NCBI GenBank assembly: GCA_023146675.1
Contig: JAGLBQ010000237.1
Location: 1-13,363, forward strand
Length of the DNA: 13,363 nt
DNA from: Cocleimonas sp.
Lineage (GTDB): Bacteria; Pseudomonadota; Gammaproteobacteria; Thiotrichales; Thiotrichaceae
Direction: 5' to 3'
In this document: positions 13,362 to 13,363 of the stretch, piece after piece
How the letters are laid out: each line of letters starts with the position of its first letter
Position numbering within the stretch: the stretch's first letter is position 1
Notes under the pieces: model-generated
Told to the model about the DNA's origin: nothing
Seen by the model: the letters and a program-made list of their open reading frames with translations, nothing else
The model's database searches: none
Made by a program: the position numbers and the translations under genes

Positions 13362-13363
13362 CC

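Overview
The window looks like a chromosomal segment of a low-GC gammaproteobacterium. The evidence is gammaproteobacterial-type RuvB, TrmJ and TesA, and a tesA gene divergent from a YbbA-like ABC ATPase, as in Escherichia coli. A Thiotrichales- or Methylococcales-like host would fit, but the genus cannot be fixed from the sequence. The ordinary housekeeping genes at the two ends enclose an accessory middle.

Left part (1-6842): the C-terminal two thirds of ruvB, then trmJ. Everything from 1574 to 6842 is on the minus strand. An RraA/HMG-aldolase-like gene converges on trmJ so tightly that both stop codons share one TTAA. Next come an exported clan-A-type glycoside hydrolase and a three-gene operon read right to left: thioredoxin-fold lipoprotein, Tat-exported gluconate-2-dehydrogenase-subunit-3-like protein, and GMC flavoprotein with a Cys cluster. 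This operon probably makes a periplasmic sugar or alcohol dehydrogenase carried out by the Tat signal of its small subunit. A decayed second copy of the last ~115 bp of the GMC gene lies just downstream of the glycoside hydrolase gene, so that gene sits between direct repeats.

Middle (7022-8609): two DUF2282 (BufA1, bufferin-type copper-binding RiPP precursor) genes and a DoxX/BufD-type membrane protein gene. The MNIO (DUF692, BufB) and DUF2063 (BufC) maturation genes that normally lie between them are absent. The second BufA-like protein has a lipobox, so it is a predicted lipoprotein. A 238-bp non-coding MITE-like element, with perfect 16-bp terminal inverted repeats and a 10-bp direct repeat on each side, sits immediately after the stop codon of the first bufA. 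It carries a terminator-like hairpin.

Right part (8791-13363): a minus-strand pair that looks like a peptidoglycan amidase effector (Tae4-like, with an extra N-terminal domain) and an overlapping secreted protein, a candidate immunity protein. After it come a PLP enzyme of the ACC deaminase/D-cysteine desulfhydrase family, a small secreted protein, tesA translationally coupled to a DUF3820 gene, and the divergent YbbA-like ATPase. No tRNA, rRNA, CRISPR array or intact insertion sequence was seen.
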